The notes beneath the pieces are model-generated. The model was not told the origin of the DNA and did no database searches. It was given only the letters and a program-made list of their open reading frames with translations. From Rebecca billardiae RCC1528 (taxonomy: Eukaryota > Haptophyta), in assembly GCA_965240325.2 (NCBI GenBank), contig OZ251223.1, positions 3,906,001 to 3,970,000 of the forward strand: a stretch of 64,000 nt of DNA, in the 5' to 3' direction. The position numbers and the translations under genes are program-made. How positions within the stretch are numbered: position 1 is the first letter of the stretch; each line of letters begins with the position of its first letter. This document shows, piece by piece, positions 1 through 11,989 of the stretch.

Positions 1-668
1 AGCACGTCTGAAGGAGCGGGCAAGGTCTCGAGAGGAAGCAGGGAGACCACAGAAGTGCTAGCTCGCAACGACAGTCAGGGAGCGCGAGCCGCCCCGCTGC
101 GCTGCCTGAGCCGGTCGCCCCACGGGCACGGCCACGGGCCACGCGTGGCGGGCAAACGTGACTGCCGCGCGGCAAGGCTTGGTGAGTGTGTACATGCTTC
201 AAGTGGCTGGTCGCTGGTAGAGCTGCTGCATCCCAATCGCGAGCAGCCAGTAACAGCGACTCGGCCGCGCCGCCGCGGCCGTGCTCCGCAGTTCTGGTGC
301 CCGCGCGGAACTGACGGTCACGGTTGCGCACCCGCGGGCGGCGAGACCAGTCAGTGGGCCGGCTCTGCCGCCGTCCCTGAGCGTGACCCGCAGTGGCGTC
401 GCCGGGCTTGCAGGGGGGTCTAAGCCGGCCACCCGCCCGAACCGGAGCCTGGCACGACCGTATCCGGCCCGCGCCGCCGCGCGCTGCCACAGTGGCCGGT
501 GGCGGTGGCACGCGTCGGGCCCGCGCAGCCCGCGCGGCCCGCGCCGCCGCGCGGCCCGCGAGCGCGGGCCTCATCCGACGAATAAGACTGACGAGTATCA
601 CGAACGAATATGGCGCCAATGCGGGATAGTGCGACTGGAGTGCTGAGCCGTGACTGACTACGTCATGC
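1..668. other. GC-rich non-genic stretch
   Basis: No reading frame here has protein-like composition. The open frames are Arg/Ala/Pro-rich products of high GC. It lies 3' of the minus-strand BAH-like gene. I see no repeat shared with the rest of the window. Confidence 0.4.
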
Positions 669-2300
669 CTACCAGCCGTACGTACATCCCCGCCCACTAT
701 TCGGATGGTAGCCCGCGGTCGGCGGCGGCGAGCCGCCGATGATTGTCCCGCCGGTCGCTGTGACATCCTTCCACTTACGCCAGGTGAAGCGCAGGCCGAT
801 GACCGACTGGAAGTCGGTGAACAGGACGAGCTGGTGCGGGCTCTCGGCGAGCGTCGTGGCGGGAGAGAAGATCTCGGCGTAGTTGTCCGACGCGTTGCCG
901 TTCAGCGGAGCGATCGAGAAGAAGGGCCAGCCGGGGGCGAGCGGCAAGCTCGCGTGAGATGCGAGCTCGAGCTCGTACCGGCCGCGCAGCCAGCGGCCCA
1001 GGCGGTCCTCGGCGAAGAGGTCGATGACGGCAGCATCGTACGCGGTGGCATCGACCTGGACCGATGCGCGCTCGGCTGCGTGCAAGCCTCGGCAGTGCGC
1101 GACGACGCGCGTGAGCAGCCGATCGAAGATCGCCGCCTGCTGCTGCTGGCGGACGCGAATGTGCATCGGCTCCCGCCACAGGAACTCACGGTACCGCGCG
1201 ACGAGGTTGTGCACAGCCTCCGCCGGCGGGCGGTACAGCTTCGCGCCGTGCTCGATGGCGACGATGGTGACGTGGCGATACACCTTACTGCTGGCGAGGC
1301 AGCCCGCGACACGGCGCTCGGACTCGACGCACGCCGCAACCAGATCGGCGTCCGCGGCGATGCCAATCTCATCGCGCCCTGCGCGGCGCGCGCGGGCACG
1401 CGCGCAGGACGCGCGTCAACACGGGCGGCGGGGGGGAGCGGGCACGGCGCGCGCGCAGCGGGATCCGATCGTACCGAGATCGAGCACGTGCTCGTCCGCC
1501 TCCCCGAGCAAGCACGGCCGCAGCGGGTAGCCGCGCTGCTGCCCGTCCTCCGCAGCCCCTGTCGTCGTCGGCAGCACGATGCCGCCGTCCGGCTGCTTCC
1601 AGGCCTTCAGGCCGACACCGAACTCGAATGGCATGCGGGCGGTCGGGAGCTGCGCGATGACCTCCTCGGGTGGCTCGGTCAGATTCATGTTCGCCACATG
1701 CAGCACGTTGCGCTTGGCCTTGAACGGCTGCGGCTCGGACTCGCCCTGCCTGGCATCACAGACGACGGGGCGGACGACGACACGCGGTGTTGGCGCGCCG
1801 CGGGTATGCGCGCGCAGGGAGGGATCGCGGGCGGGGCGGCGCACCTCGGGCGCTTGAACGCGGTCCATGCATTCACGAAGAAGTCCAGTGCGCCCCCGCG
1901 CGCGATGAACTCCGCAAGGTTCTTCCACACCATCACCTTGCCATGCACCGTCTCGACCTCGATCTCCTCCTCCTTCCAGTTGCCGACGTGCTCGTAGACC
2001 TCCGCAGGGTGGTAGTCTGCGGTGCGCGTCTTGCCAGGCAAGTCCTCCACGAAGTAGAACCACTTTACCATGAGGGTCACTGACCCCGCGACGACTTCTT
2101 GACGACGCGGCGCACCTGCGCGAGCCCGGCGCGCTCCGAAGGCCTGCCGTTCTTCTGCAGCCACTGCACGACGACATGGTCTCCGATTCCGATATTGATG
2201 CCGCGCCAGATGACGCCGACATTCCGCAATCGTCCTCCCCGCGTGGCGGCGGTGACGAGCTCCGGCGCGGTGGCCGGCGGGAGCTCCCCGCTCCGTCCAT
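669..2300 (-). CDS. BAH-domain-like protein, three exons, frame-broken
   Basis: Coding pieces run leftwards: about 2273-1845, 1749-1475 and 1378-669. Introns 1844-1750 (95 bp, gtgcgc..ccag) and 1474-1379 (96 bp, gtacga..gcag) are GT-AG, and both joins keep reading phase. The first exon encodes GIGDHVVVQW, VKWFYFVEDLPG and YHPAEVYEHV followed by EVETVHGKVMV, the usual order of a BAH (bromo-adjacent homology) chromatin reader. The later exons carry an unrecognised region with WPFFSIAPLNG and QSVIGLRFTWRKWKDV. The BAH core changes frame near 2080: one frame reaches a stop right after VVKKSSRGQ and the next begins VTLMVKWFYF. One missing base would explain it, so this is either a sequencing error or a young pseudogene. 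The 5' end is unresolved; a Met at 2402 lies in another frame. Role in chromatin is inferred from the domain only. Confidence 0.6.
1379..1474 (-). other. Spliceosomal intron 2 of the BAH-like gene
   Basis: Donor CTCG|gtacga and acceptor cgcgcag|GGCGCG. The phase-1 join gives LDLG-RDEIGIAADADL. Skipping it is needed to connect two frames that are both protein-like. Confidence 0.65.
1750..1844 (-). other. Spliceosomal intron 1 of the BAH-like gene
   Basis: Donor CCCGAG|gtgcgc and acceptor tgccag|GCAGGG. The phase-2 join gives AFKRPR-QGESEPQPFK. The flanking frames differ, so splicing is required. Confidence 0.65.
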
Positions 2301-2402
2301 GACTTCGACAAACCGCGAGGGGCCGTTCGACCGGCGCTCAGCCGGAACGGAGCGACTCAACCAGGCTCGGCGGTTGCTCAAAAACCTATTCATGCCCTCC
2401 AC

Positions 2403-3680
2403 CGCCCCTGGTGCAGGCCGGGCGTTGATTGGCCGTCGGTTGCTAGTGCAGTTTTAAGAAAATCTCGTGGAACGTGGCCGGAAAAGGCACCCGCACATCT
2501 TTGAGGTGGTGGGTTTCGTTGATTCCTCTGACTATCAATTTCAAAAGAGCGGACGCGTCCTTTTCTCGCTGAATGGATACCTCTATGCCGTCTCAAAATT
2601 CGAAACTCGGTCTTCTCCAGCCCTGAAATTCGTCCCCCGTCCCTTTTTTCTTAACGGCGTGGTATGCAACTCCGTTTTTGAAACGTGGTTAGGGCCCGCA
2701 CTGCGGGCTCCACGCTGCGCGCTCCGCCCTGCACCGCGGGCCATGATAATACTACGTAAATTGATGACGGTAGTCCGCCGTCCCTTACCTGGCACCAGGT
2801 TTTATTTATCTATTATCACTACGCCCGCCCCGTCTACGGTCCGCGAGCGATCAATATCGTCTGTCGAATCGATCGACCCGGACACCTCTATTATGGCGCA
2901 CGCCCCCCCCCCCGAAAGGTCTGAGCGTGAGCGAAAGCCGGGGGGGGGCGGCGCACGTGCTCCGCAAAATCAAAAAGAGGATGCGCGCAGGATTTTGGGG
3001 ATTTTTCGGTAGGTGGCCACCGCGTATGAGTGGATATCGCTGCCGCAATGATTGCGTTTGTAGTAGATGCTAATTTTAACGATAGTAACACTTAGGGGAA
3101 TGCAGGGTGGAATAGCACATAACACCAGCCGTGTGTTAGAACATTCCGTCATAGTAAGATGCCTGAATTGTAAGAGCCTGAAACAGCTCGCCAACCATAG
3201 AAACGATAGGTTGGGCGGTCGTCAGCTTTGATTCACGCGCTTCTGAAAAACAGCGTTTTAGATTAGACGCATCCCTCTTCTCTTCAGAGAACTGCGCTAG
3301 AATAGTGTGGTGAGTGTGTCCTGGACAGCCTGAGCGGGGAAGGTCAATAATCACGGTTGTGATTCAAGATTCCTCACCCCGTATTGCCAACTGATTCAAA
3401 GCCAATGCGGGTATGAATCGACGCGTTTGTGCTCTATCTGCGATCAATAAGAGCTCTCTGATTCAAATGGGTGTACGCTGTCCTGGACAGACTCTGATCA
3501 ATAATGATGATCGGCACGAAAAGTTGCGCGTGACGGCTCGGTGACGACGATCCAACGGCAAAGTGCCGCGGGTGCGGCGGCGTCGGTGCGGCGGAGGCGG
3601 AGGCGGAGGCGTCGGGGGAGGCGGCTGAAGGGAGCGAGGGCGATGGTGGCGGCGCAGTCGAGGGAGGTGCGCCGAATGGC
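2403..3680. repeat. Intergenic repeats: dispersed family F1 and repeat R
   Basis: 2585-2743 is a minus-oriented copy of family F1, also at 12773-13060, 14630-14930, 21284-21442 and 58680-58914. Shared marks are the GGGCCCGC..GCGGGC segment, the AAACGTGGTT stretch and the TCAAAATTCGAAACTCGG stretch. 2888-3520 is repeat R, similar to 32134-32660 in the same orientation. R has a C-run, a short spacer GAAAGGTCTGAGCGTGAGCG, then a G-run, which could fold into a hairpin. I see no gene. Confidence 0.6.
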
Positions 3681-4864
3681 ATGTCCGTCCTCACCCTCGC
3701 CGGCGGCGGCCGCCCGCGTGCCGCCGCCGCCGCGGCTCCGCGGCTTGCTGGCGACCGGACTGCACGGGTGATGCGACCGGACGCGCCGATGCTGCGCGCG
3801 TACGGGGTGGCGCAGCTGCTGCTCGAGGTGATCGCGCACTGCGCGCTCGACCCCGCCGAGCCCGCCGCATGCGCCACCCTCTCCGCAGGCTGCGTCGCAA
3901 ATCTGACCTATCCGGTCGACAGGCGTCTGCACTCGGACCGCGCGGCGGTGCGGCGCGAGGCCGAGCGCGGGAGCCTGGGCGGCGGCGGGCGCGCGGCGGG
4001 GCATGTGCTGCCCGAGAGGCTGGCGCACTCGCCCAGCGCCGCCGCGCACACCGCCGCCGACCTCGCGCGCACGACCTCCGTCAACTCCTCCGTCAGCGGC
4101 GGAGAGCGCGTCGCGTCACGCCGCCCACGCGGCTGGTCGCTGCCGCCCAGCCTGAGCCGGTTCGTCATCCGAGCGCAGTCGCCCGGCGGCGGCGGGGCGG
4201 ATCGGAGGCGGCGGCGTCGGAGGGCGGCGTCGGAGGGCGGCGTCGGAGGGCGGCGTCGGAGGGCGGCGTCGGAGGGCGGCGTCGGAGGGCGGAGCGGAGG
4301 GCGGCGGCGCGCCGCCGCCGCCGCCCGACGGGCTGCCGCGATCGCCGCTCGCCGCCGCGATCGCCGCCGCCGACGGCAGCGGCGGCGCGCGGGCGCCCGC
4401 AGCGCGCGCCGGGCCGGTCGCCGCCTGGGTGGTGGGACCGCCGCTGGGGGGCGGGGCGGGCGGAGGAGATGGCGGTGGCGAAGGAGGACGCGGTGGTGGA
4501 CGTGGACGTCACGCAGTCCGGGCTGCACTGGCTCATCCACCTCCTCTCCGCACTCGACCCGCCGCCGTCACCGACGGCGCAGCAGCTGGCGGCGGCGCGA
4601 CGGACGGTGGCGGGCGCGGCCGCGGCCGAAGCGGGCGCGCGCCGCGCGCGCCGCTGCGGCGGCGTGGAGCGGCGGGAGCTGAGCGGCGCGCTGCTGCACA
4701 CGCAGTCACGCTGCGCTTACGTGCTGCAGGACGCTGTGCGAGCGCGCCACCGCCGACGCCGTCGCGCCGCCGCTGCCCCCGCCGCACCGGCACCGTCCGA
4801 CCGTCCGACCGTGTCGTCACAAGCCGCGGCTGCTGCTCACATTCACAAGCTGCGTGATCGGTGA
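3681..4864 (+). other. Coding-like remnant, gene structure unresolved
   Basis: Two patches look like protein. One at 3771-3920 encodes LRAYGVAQLLLEVIAHCALD and then ATLSAGCVANLTYP, an amphipathic helical pattern like an armadillo/HEAT repeat. One at about 4495-4800 in another frame encodes VTQSGLHWLIHLLSALDPPP and LHTQSRCAYVLQDAV. Between them lies Arg/Gly-rich low complexity with a 13-bp minisatellite at 4205-4300. I cannot place introns or a start. This may be a host gene fragment, a pseudogene or a poorly resolved gene. Confidence 0.25.
4205..4300 (+). repeat. 13-bp GC-rich minisatellite
   Basis: About six near-perfect copies of a 13-bp unit (gcggcgtcggagg) in tandem. The unit is not a multiple of three, so it rotates the frame and gives Arg/Gly/Ala-rich frames on both strands. 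Confidence 0.8.
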
Positions 4865-4877
4865 CTCTGAGCACTAG

Positions 4878-5026
4878 CCACTAGGGCCGTGCGCCCCCAA
4901 CTTCGTTGTTCACTACCCGAAGATCGGCGTAGCCGATCATATCGGAATAACATAACTACTGCATATATATATATAGAGAGAGAGATATAGATATATATAT
5001 AGATATAGATATAGATATAGATATAG
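4878..5026 (+). repeat. Shared 3' module: hairpin plus TA/GATA microsatellite (copy 1)
   Basis: A 60-bp segment starting at gggccgtgcgcc and ending in the inverted repeat GATCGG-CGTAG-CCGATC is followed by TA- and GATATA-rich simple sequence. The same segment, again followed by a TA run, occurs at 37198-37285. A conserved hairpin end with a simple-sequence tail resembles the 3' end of a retroposon. Confidence 0.55.
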
Positions 5027-7070
5027 CACAGTGAACAAAAACGGGATTATCGTTACCGTAACCCGTCCGACACGAGCCGATTTTCGGGGAATTTCTCGCG
5101 CGGGCCGCACGAGCGCACAGACGACGCTACGGTGGTCGCGCAGGCGCCTGGCGAGTGCCCCGGGCATGGGACTGCAACATCCCACCCAGCCTCCCCATCC
5201 CTCCGCCCCTCTCTGCCTCGCCGGGTTGCACGCGGCTGGCCGGTCACGTAGCTCGTGGTGAGCCATTCGTGAGCGTGGAGCCCTGCTGCTCAGTGCGGCG
5301 ATGCAGCGAGGCGAAGCGGCGCGTAAGATGGCGCATCTTACTCCGAATGCAGTCTGCTACCAGCACAGCCGCCCTCGCCGGAGTGCCTGGTCGTCACCTT
5401 CGTCGTGTGCACGTGTCGCGCGCTGCCCATCAACGAGCGATCGTAAGCCTTCTCCGGAGCCATTCAAACACGCTCGTCCTCGACGAGGCGTGCGCGAGGC
5501 ACCGCGCGAGCGCGGGAGCGGCCCTTCCTAGCGTAGACCTGCACGGCCATCCACCTCGCCACAGCCTGCCATGTCACACTCCTCCCCACACACACTGCTC
5601 GCGTGCCGCGTGCCGGCCGGTCGACTAGCCAGACAGAAGGGTGCACAGATATTTTCGACTGCGAGGAGACGGCGGCGAGCACAGGCGCGCAGCGCCGTCC
5701 CGCGCTTCATTGGGATGTTCTAGACCAGTCGCGCGCCCGCGGCACCGCGCCAGCCATCTCCGCGTCGCGTGCCAGTCCACGCCGCGCGCGCCCTCTCGGG
5801 CGATGCGAGTCTCGCCATCGACGGCGATCTTGCGGCTGATTCGTACCCGCATGTATTCAACAAATACGACAAATCGCCGAGCTGAACGCACCTCGTCGCG
5901 CGATGGCATGGTCGCGCTGTGTGACGTCGCTCACCGCAGGAAATTCGGTACGCGACGAGAGCACGGCGCACGCGCACGGCGCGGCGTGGGAGGCGGGGCG
6001 GTGGTGTCCTCGAGCCATCCCGCCCACGCCGCGGTGCGCCAGCCGCCACCTCGCCGCGCCGTGGCCCATGCCGCGCGGCAGGTGTCGACCAGGCCGACCT
6101 TGCCGCCCAAAAGAGGGCCGCACCGGAAATTCTGTATTTGTTGAATACGGACTTACCCATGTGCCCGCGGTGCGGCGGCGCCCTGGGCGGCGGCGTGGCG
6201 CGGCGGCGGCGGCGCGGGCAGCCTGACGGGCCAGATAGGGCGCGCCAGGTCGGGGCGATCGTGATGGGATGGTTCCATACGCATCAGTGCGTGCTCCTGT
6301 GCATCTCAAGAGCGCGCTGGGCGCCCTCTCTCGCGCCTATGCCCATCCCACGCGGTCTGAGAAGCCTCCCGGTTTGGCCATTGTCGTGCCGTGCTCGGTC
6401 GTGGCTGCCCGGCGGGTCGGAGAGGTCGAGGCGAGCCGGGTCGTTCGCGACGGACGATGCCTATGGGTCATGGCGAGTGGCAGCACGCAGCTCGGGCGCG
6501 CGCCCGGCGCCTCCTCGCCGCGCTACATCCACACCAAGATCTGGCCCCAAAACAGGCTTCAAGAGCGAAACTCAGTCTGGGAGCTGCTCAGGCCGCTGTG
6601 TGCGGTTTGAAAGCGTACAAACTTGTGGAGCGGGTGCCCACATGGGTTGGGCACAATGCTACAGAACGTTTTTCCGCGAAACACCACTTCCTCGCCTCTC
6701 CGCGCGCGTGCCGCGCGGCCCCCGTGAACTCATCTCAACAGGTCACGTGTGGCCGCCCGTGGAGCGAGGGTGGGCGAGGAGGGGCGGGGGAGGGTGACGC
6801 CGCCCCAGGGAACCGCCTTGGCAAGCCGGCCGACGCCTCGCAGCCCCCCTCGCGGCAGTCATGCGCGCACGCCCGCCGCTCGGAGCGCGCCATCGATTCG
6901 AATGGGCGTGCGCACGACCGACCATGCTCAAACGGCTTCCGGCCCGATCTTTCTCCACTGTGGCGGCGCGAAGTGCCGCGAACGGGGCATGAAAAAAATT
7001 CCAGCGCATCCCCACTGGGCGGAAGTGCGGACGGGTTACGGTAACGCCGAAAATCGATTTCTTTACTGTG
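5027..7070 (+). mobile_element. 2-kb TIR element, copy A
   Basis: The ends are inverted repeats. The left begins CACAGTGAACAAAAACGGG and the right, read inward, begins CACAGTAAAGAAATCGATT. Both reach the common block CGTTACCGTAACCCGTCCG about 43 bp in. A second copy in opposite orientation occupies 23824-25914 and is nearly identical along its length. No open frame inside is a recognisable transposase, so the element looks non-autonomous. It sits inside a GATA-type microsatellite, with simple repeat abutting both ends, so a target duplication cannot be read. Confidence 0.75.
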
Positions 7071-7104
<34 letters not shown>

Positions 7105-7110
7105 TTATAG
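7071..7110 (+). repeat. (GATA)n microsatellite
   Basis: About eight GATA units directly abut the right end of the 2-kb element. This is probably the continuation of the simple repeat interrupted by the insertion. Confidence 0.85.
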
Positions 7111-7200
7111 CTTATAATGGTCCTAAGTGCATGACTACACCGTGCTTCGATGAGTGCTTGCCTGCTGATTCGTTCGTTCACTAATAAGTCTAATAGTAGC

Positions 7201-7437
<237 letters not shown>

Positions 7438-8339
7438 CGCAAGATTTCGGAAAAGATGTCGTTACGGGCCCCCCCCTGCACCCGCCCGCTCGCGGAAATT
7501 CAGCATGGCGAGGCGCGGCGCGCTGAAGGGCGGGGAGCGTGCGCGCGCAGTCCCAGACTACCCCGACGAATTTCCCCGAGCGTCTCCCCATCGATCCAAG
7601 ACACCCCGCCCTGCCCACAGCTCGAGATCGGAACAGGTGCAGTTGAGGTCGCGTGCCGCGCGGGCGGCTCGGGCGCCAGTGCGCACCTTTTTTTATGGAT
7701 GGCCACAGAACACCCTTCTTCCTCGGTGAGGAGGCCATGCACGGCAGCCACAGGTGCGTATGCATTCGACTGAAGCCTGATCCGTAGCCGGCTGCTGCTC
7801 CGAGCACGCACGCCGCTCGAGTTTGGAGCTGCGCGGCACTAGCACTTCTCCGAGGCGATGATGCCAGGCGTATGGGGTCAGATCACTGCGATGGCGCGCG
7901 AGGAGGGCGGCGACTAGGCGTCGCCGCCAGGCGATAACGGCGGAAGTTGTTGCGGCCCCGCCTCTCGCGGCCCCGCCTGCAGCACTCCGCTTACGGCGTT
8001 CGTGTCCACCGCCCAGATCGAGCCCTCAGAGCGGATGCGGCTCGACGCCTCACACGGCGGGTGCAACCTGCAGCGCCGCCCCGCATGACCCAGCTGCCCG
8101 CGCGGCAGCTGCCGAGACCACGTGCCCGCGGCTCGACCCCTCCGTGTTGACCGCCGCCGTGTCACTACCGCCGCCTGGCCGTGCCGACTGCCCGCTGCCC
8201 ACACCCTTCCACCTCCCTGCTGCCCGTGCAAGCCGGAGCTCGCCACCAGCTGCCCGCACTCGTCGACGAGACGCCGATCGCTGGCCCGGCCCATTGCTCA
8301 TCGCCCGCCGCCCGCACGTCCGCGCCGCGGCGCCCGCCG

Positions 8340-8760
8340 CACGGCACGCAGCTCTCGGCGGCAAGCATTGCTGCCCTGGACGGCAGCGCCGACCTGCTCG
8401 CGATCCACGTTGCCGAACTGTCGGAGGCGAACGTGCGCAAGAGCTGTGAGCTGAGCGCCGTGCCGAGACTCGAGAAGCAGCTGCACGCGGAGCGCGCTGC
8501 AGCAGCCGAACGGACGGCGGCGGCCGCCGAGACGATGGCTGCACTTAGGGTGCTGCTCGGCGTGGCCGAGGCCAAGTGGCGCGCAGCCTCGGCCGATGCC
8601 GCCGCGAGCAAGCCTGCTCGGCAAACCGCTGCGTTCGCGCTTGCCGCTGCTGCTCGGCGTGAGGCGCGCGCGCACGTGGCCGAGCGCGCTGCCGCGCGCG
8701 AGGAAGGCGCGGAGGAGCTTGGGCGGCTCGAAGCGGACCTGGCTCCTGCGCACGAGGTGA
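8340..8760 (+). other. Possible coiled-coil exon
   Basis: An open frame (embedded in 8181-9428) encodes an Ala/Glu/Arg-rich heptad-like stretch including LLAIHVAELSEANVRK and LRVLLGVAEAKWRAASADA. It ends at CACGAG|gtgaca, which could be a splice donor. No start, acceptor or homologous domain can be named. At this GC content long Ala/Arg frames arise by chance. Confidence 0.25.
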
Positions 8761-9441
8761 CACGTGCGGGGTGCGGGCGCGCGTCCCAGGCGCGTGCAAG
8801 CTCGAGCTCGCGCGCGAAGGACTCGGCGCCAAGCCTCCGCGCACGAGAGCGCGGCGGAGGCGGTGGCGGCGGTGCGGCAGCGGCGCACGAGCAGCGAGCA
8901 GCCGCGCCATCCAGTCGGACGAGCAGTGATGAAGTGCTTCAAAGCTCGGAGTCGGATTCACCGTTCACGTCGGTCACGGCCTGCCACGCAGCTGTCGGAC
9001 TGAGTCCCGGTCCCGGTCATCGTCCGGCGCTGAGTCGTGACTCGTGGCAGCAGCCGCGCCCGGCGGCGCTGGCGCGCGCCGGCCCGGGCCGGCGGCGGCT
9101 CACGGGTAGCAGTCGCCTGACCATGTTAGAGTCGTGTTATCGACGACCAGTAGGACCGTACGTCGTGAGAGTCATCGCGGAGGCTGCTGAGTCAGCTGCG
9201 CCCGACCCGCTCCGCGCGCCTCCGGTCAGCCTCCGCGCCCGCGGCCGCCTCCGCCGCGCGGGGCCGGCCGATCGGGCACGGTCAGCCGCGCGTAGTCCGC
9301 GAAATTTCAACTTGAATCTTGATTCGTCCGCGACCGGTCCGCGAGTAACCGGCGGTAGTGTGAGCCGTGCTGACTGCGTGACGCCGCGGCCGGGCCCGGG
9401 CGCGCGGGTGCCAGTAGCTATACTATAGATACTAGCTAGGC

Positions 9442-9471
9442 CCCGGGTGCCAGTAGCTACTGGCACCCGGG
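9442..9471. repeat. 30-bp perfect palindrome
   Basis: CCCGGGTGCCAGTAG is followed at once by its exact reverse complement. Partial copies of the same arm lie on either side (gggtgccagtagct near 9408 and agctactggcaccc near 9476), making a nested inverted structure. Confidence 0.85.
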
Positions 9472-9746
9472 CGGTAGCTACTGGCACCCGCGCGCCACCG
9501 GTGACCCGCCCTGCCGCGGCCGCTGTCAGGCCGCTGCCCGATTGACCCGGCGGCGAGTGAGAGTCCCCGTCAGCTCTCATGATGGCCTCACGCGAGGATC
9601 GCGCCGGTACGGACCGCTGCGACGACTGGTGGCGCGCGCCGACTTCTGTCTGTCTCGTGCAGCGAGCGAGCCGCGGCGCCGGCGGCAGCGGCGGCAGCCG
9701 TCGCGCCGCCGACTGCTGCGCTGGCTGCTGCGGCGGCGGCGGAGCT

Positions 9747-10440
9747 TCAACGGCGGCGAGCCGCGCGGCCCGCGCGGTCCGGGCACAGAGCGGCTGTGAC
9801 ACGGGATGCCGGACCGTCCCGCCGAGCGGCAACGGTCGTCACGGGCTGCACGTTGGGCTCGGACACGGCCGTGGTGAGGTTGACGAGCGCAAGTACGACC
9901 TCGCCGTTGTGCATGAACTTGAGCGAGATGACCGCGCTGAACGAGCAGACCAAGTCTGTTCGGCACGCCTCGCCGCGCGTGCGTCGAGGCCGAGGAAGGC
10001 TGGGTTCTCAGGAACGGTACTGCAGGCGACGGTGCACGCCGAGCGGACGTTCTGCTCCACCACCTCCATACCGCCGAGCGCGACGAACTCGGGCGCACAC
10101 AGTGCCTCGCGCAGGAACGCAGCAGTCAAGCCGCTTGCCGCCTGCCGGTCACGTCGCCGAGTCACGCCGCAGCCGCTCATGAATCTTGCGCACCTGCGCG
10201 ACGAAGAGGGCGGCGCTGCACGCGGACATGCAGATAGCGAGGTGCGCGACGTGCAACGCGTTCATCGCCGTCGCCAGAGCGCTACCAGACCCACACATCG
10301 CCTGCCATGCCGCCTCGACCGCCTCGCGCGAGCTCCACAAACAGTGCGCTTCTGCCGCGCGAGCACGCTCTGCTGTGTGATCTGGTTGGTGTACCGGTGA
10401 AAATGCATCGAGGGGCCCTTCGTATGCGGCATTAGACCTC
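9747..10440 (-). other. Possible broken gene
   Basis: On the minus strand several protein-like stretches sit in different frames: MPHTKGPSMHFHRYTNQITQ (near 10430), ATAMNALHVAHLAICMSACS then LFVAQVRKIHERL (near 10210), EALCAPEFVALGGMEVVEQN (near 10100) and SAVISLKFMHNGEVVLALVN (near 9930). The helical last pieces resemble armadillo-type repeats. Frame changes without clear GT-AG borders suggest decay, or introns I could not place. Confidence 0.3.
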
Positions 10441-11031
10441 GCACGTCCTTCTCCCCGCCCTTCTTTCACGCCAAGTGTCTGCGCGCGCGGCGATCCGCGG
10501 CGGCGGGCAGATGCGGCCACATGCAGGCGAGCGGCAGAAAGGGCGCGCGTGCATGGTGAACGCGTCAGATGCAGGATACGTGATGCGCATTTTGGGCATC
10601 TACACTCCGATCCCGCCCATCGCCACTTATTCGCCAGACCCGCATCTCCAAGGGGCTCGGCGCTGTGCGCGCCTCCGCGCGCGCGAATGTTCAAATCATG
10701 GCCGCGCGTGCAAACGGGGTGCAGGTGGACGATGGATGCGGCGGAGCGATTCCTGCGCCGCGCCGCAAATGCGGGGAACTGTATTGCGCAGCTGAAGCGC
10801 ACGCACCATCGCGGCCCAGCCAAGCCGCTCGGTCCCAGGCCGACGCCAGCTGGCGACGTTCGTCGCGCGATGGGCGATTTCGACGACATCGCGAAGCGCT
10901 CGACCAATTCGCCTCCGGCCGTCCGCCGGCCGCGTCCAACTGCCGGCGAGGGAGCCGGGTCGGCAGTTATCGCATTTTTTTAATGGGTTCGCCGAATTAG
11001 CTTACGGTCGTGGCTGGCGGGCGATCCTGCG

Positions 11032-11166
<135 letters not shown>

Positions 11167-11989
11167 CGCCCCAAAGTTATAAGATTATTACGGCGGCCGG
11201 CGGAATAATCATCGATCGTCATGCAGTTAATCAAATGGCGGGCCGTAGGTCCGCCCCTTGTAGTGCCCGGGAAAAAGATAAGAAAAATAAAAATAAAAAA
11301 GAAAATCGCCTCGCAGAGAAAAGAAAATCGCTTCGCTCACTACCGGGCGCCCTCGCAGCTCCCACTGGTGACCGGGGACGCTCGGCCGAAAACAACAGAC
11401 GGGTGGCGCGGAGCGCGTGGGCCGCGCGCGCCAAATCCAACGCCGGCGCGGACATCGCGCGGGGATTCCCGAACGGCGTTTTCGCCCGATTCGCGATTGC
11501 TGCCCTCGTCGTCTCGCGTGCAGGTCGAACGGGGGCTAAATCGACGCGTTTGGAGCGGTACGCTCGGCGCGTCGACACGATCGTGAGACCTGGGGCGATC
11601 CTCGCCCGACGTGCACGTCGAAAGCTCGCACCGGCCATAGCATCATGCGCTGCGCACGATGACCGCCTCGCGCGATCCACCGTCGCGCGTCGGGCTCGGT
11701 GCGAGAAAGCCCTCATCACGAGGCGTCTCGCGGGCGGGAAGCGCCATCGCACGCGACGCAAGATTTGGCGCGGCCTTCTGAACTCGATCGCCGGAATCCG
11801 CGCACCGGACTGTCGCTCGCGGTCCCTCAGCCCGGGTCAGCCGAAGCCCGCGTCCGCCGTGCATGGCGTCGACGGTGACCAATGCGACGGAAGCGCAGCG
11901 CCAACGGCGTACGACGCGCAGCGGACGCACCTCCCGGGTCTGTCGCCGTGGCAGCAACCGCGTCATAACGAGTTGGCGACCCACGCCGC

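Noticed and set aside
6138-6797. 219-residue frame preserved in both copies of the 2-kb element, with a JAMM-like MGWFHTH string
   Set aside because: The two copies are so similar that any open frame would be preserved. The string lacks the following Ser and Asp of the JAMM motif, and the rest is Arg/Pro/Ala-rich noise.
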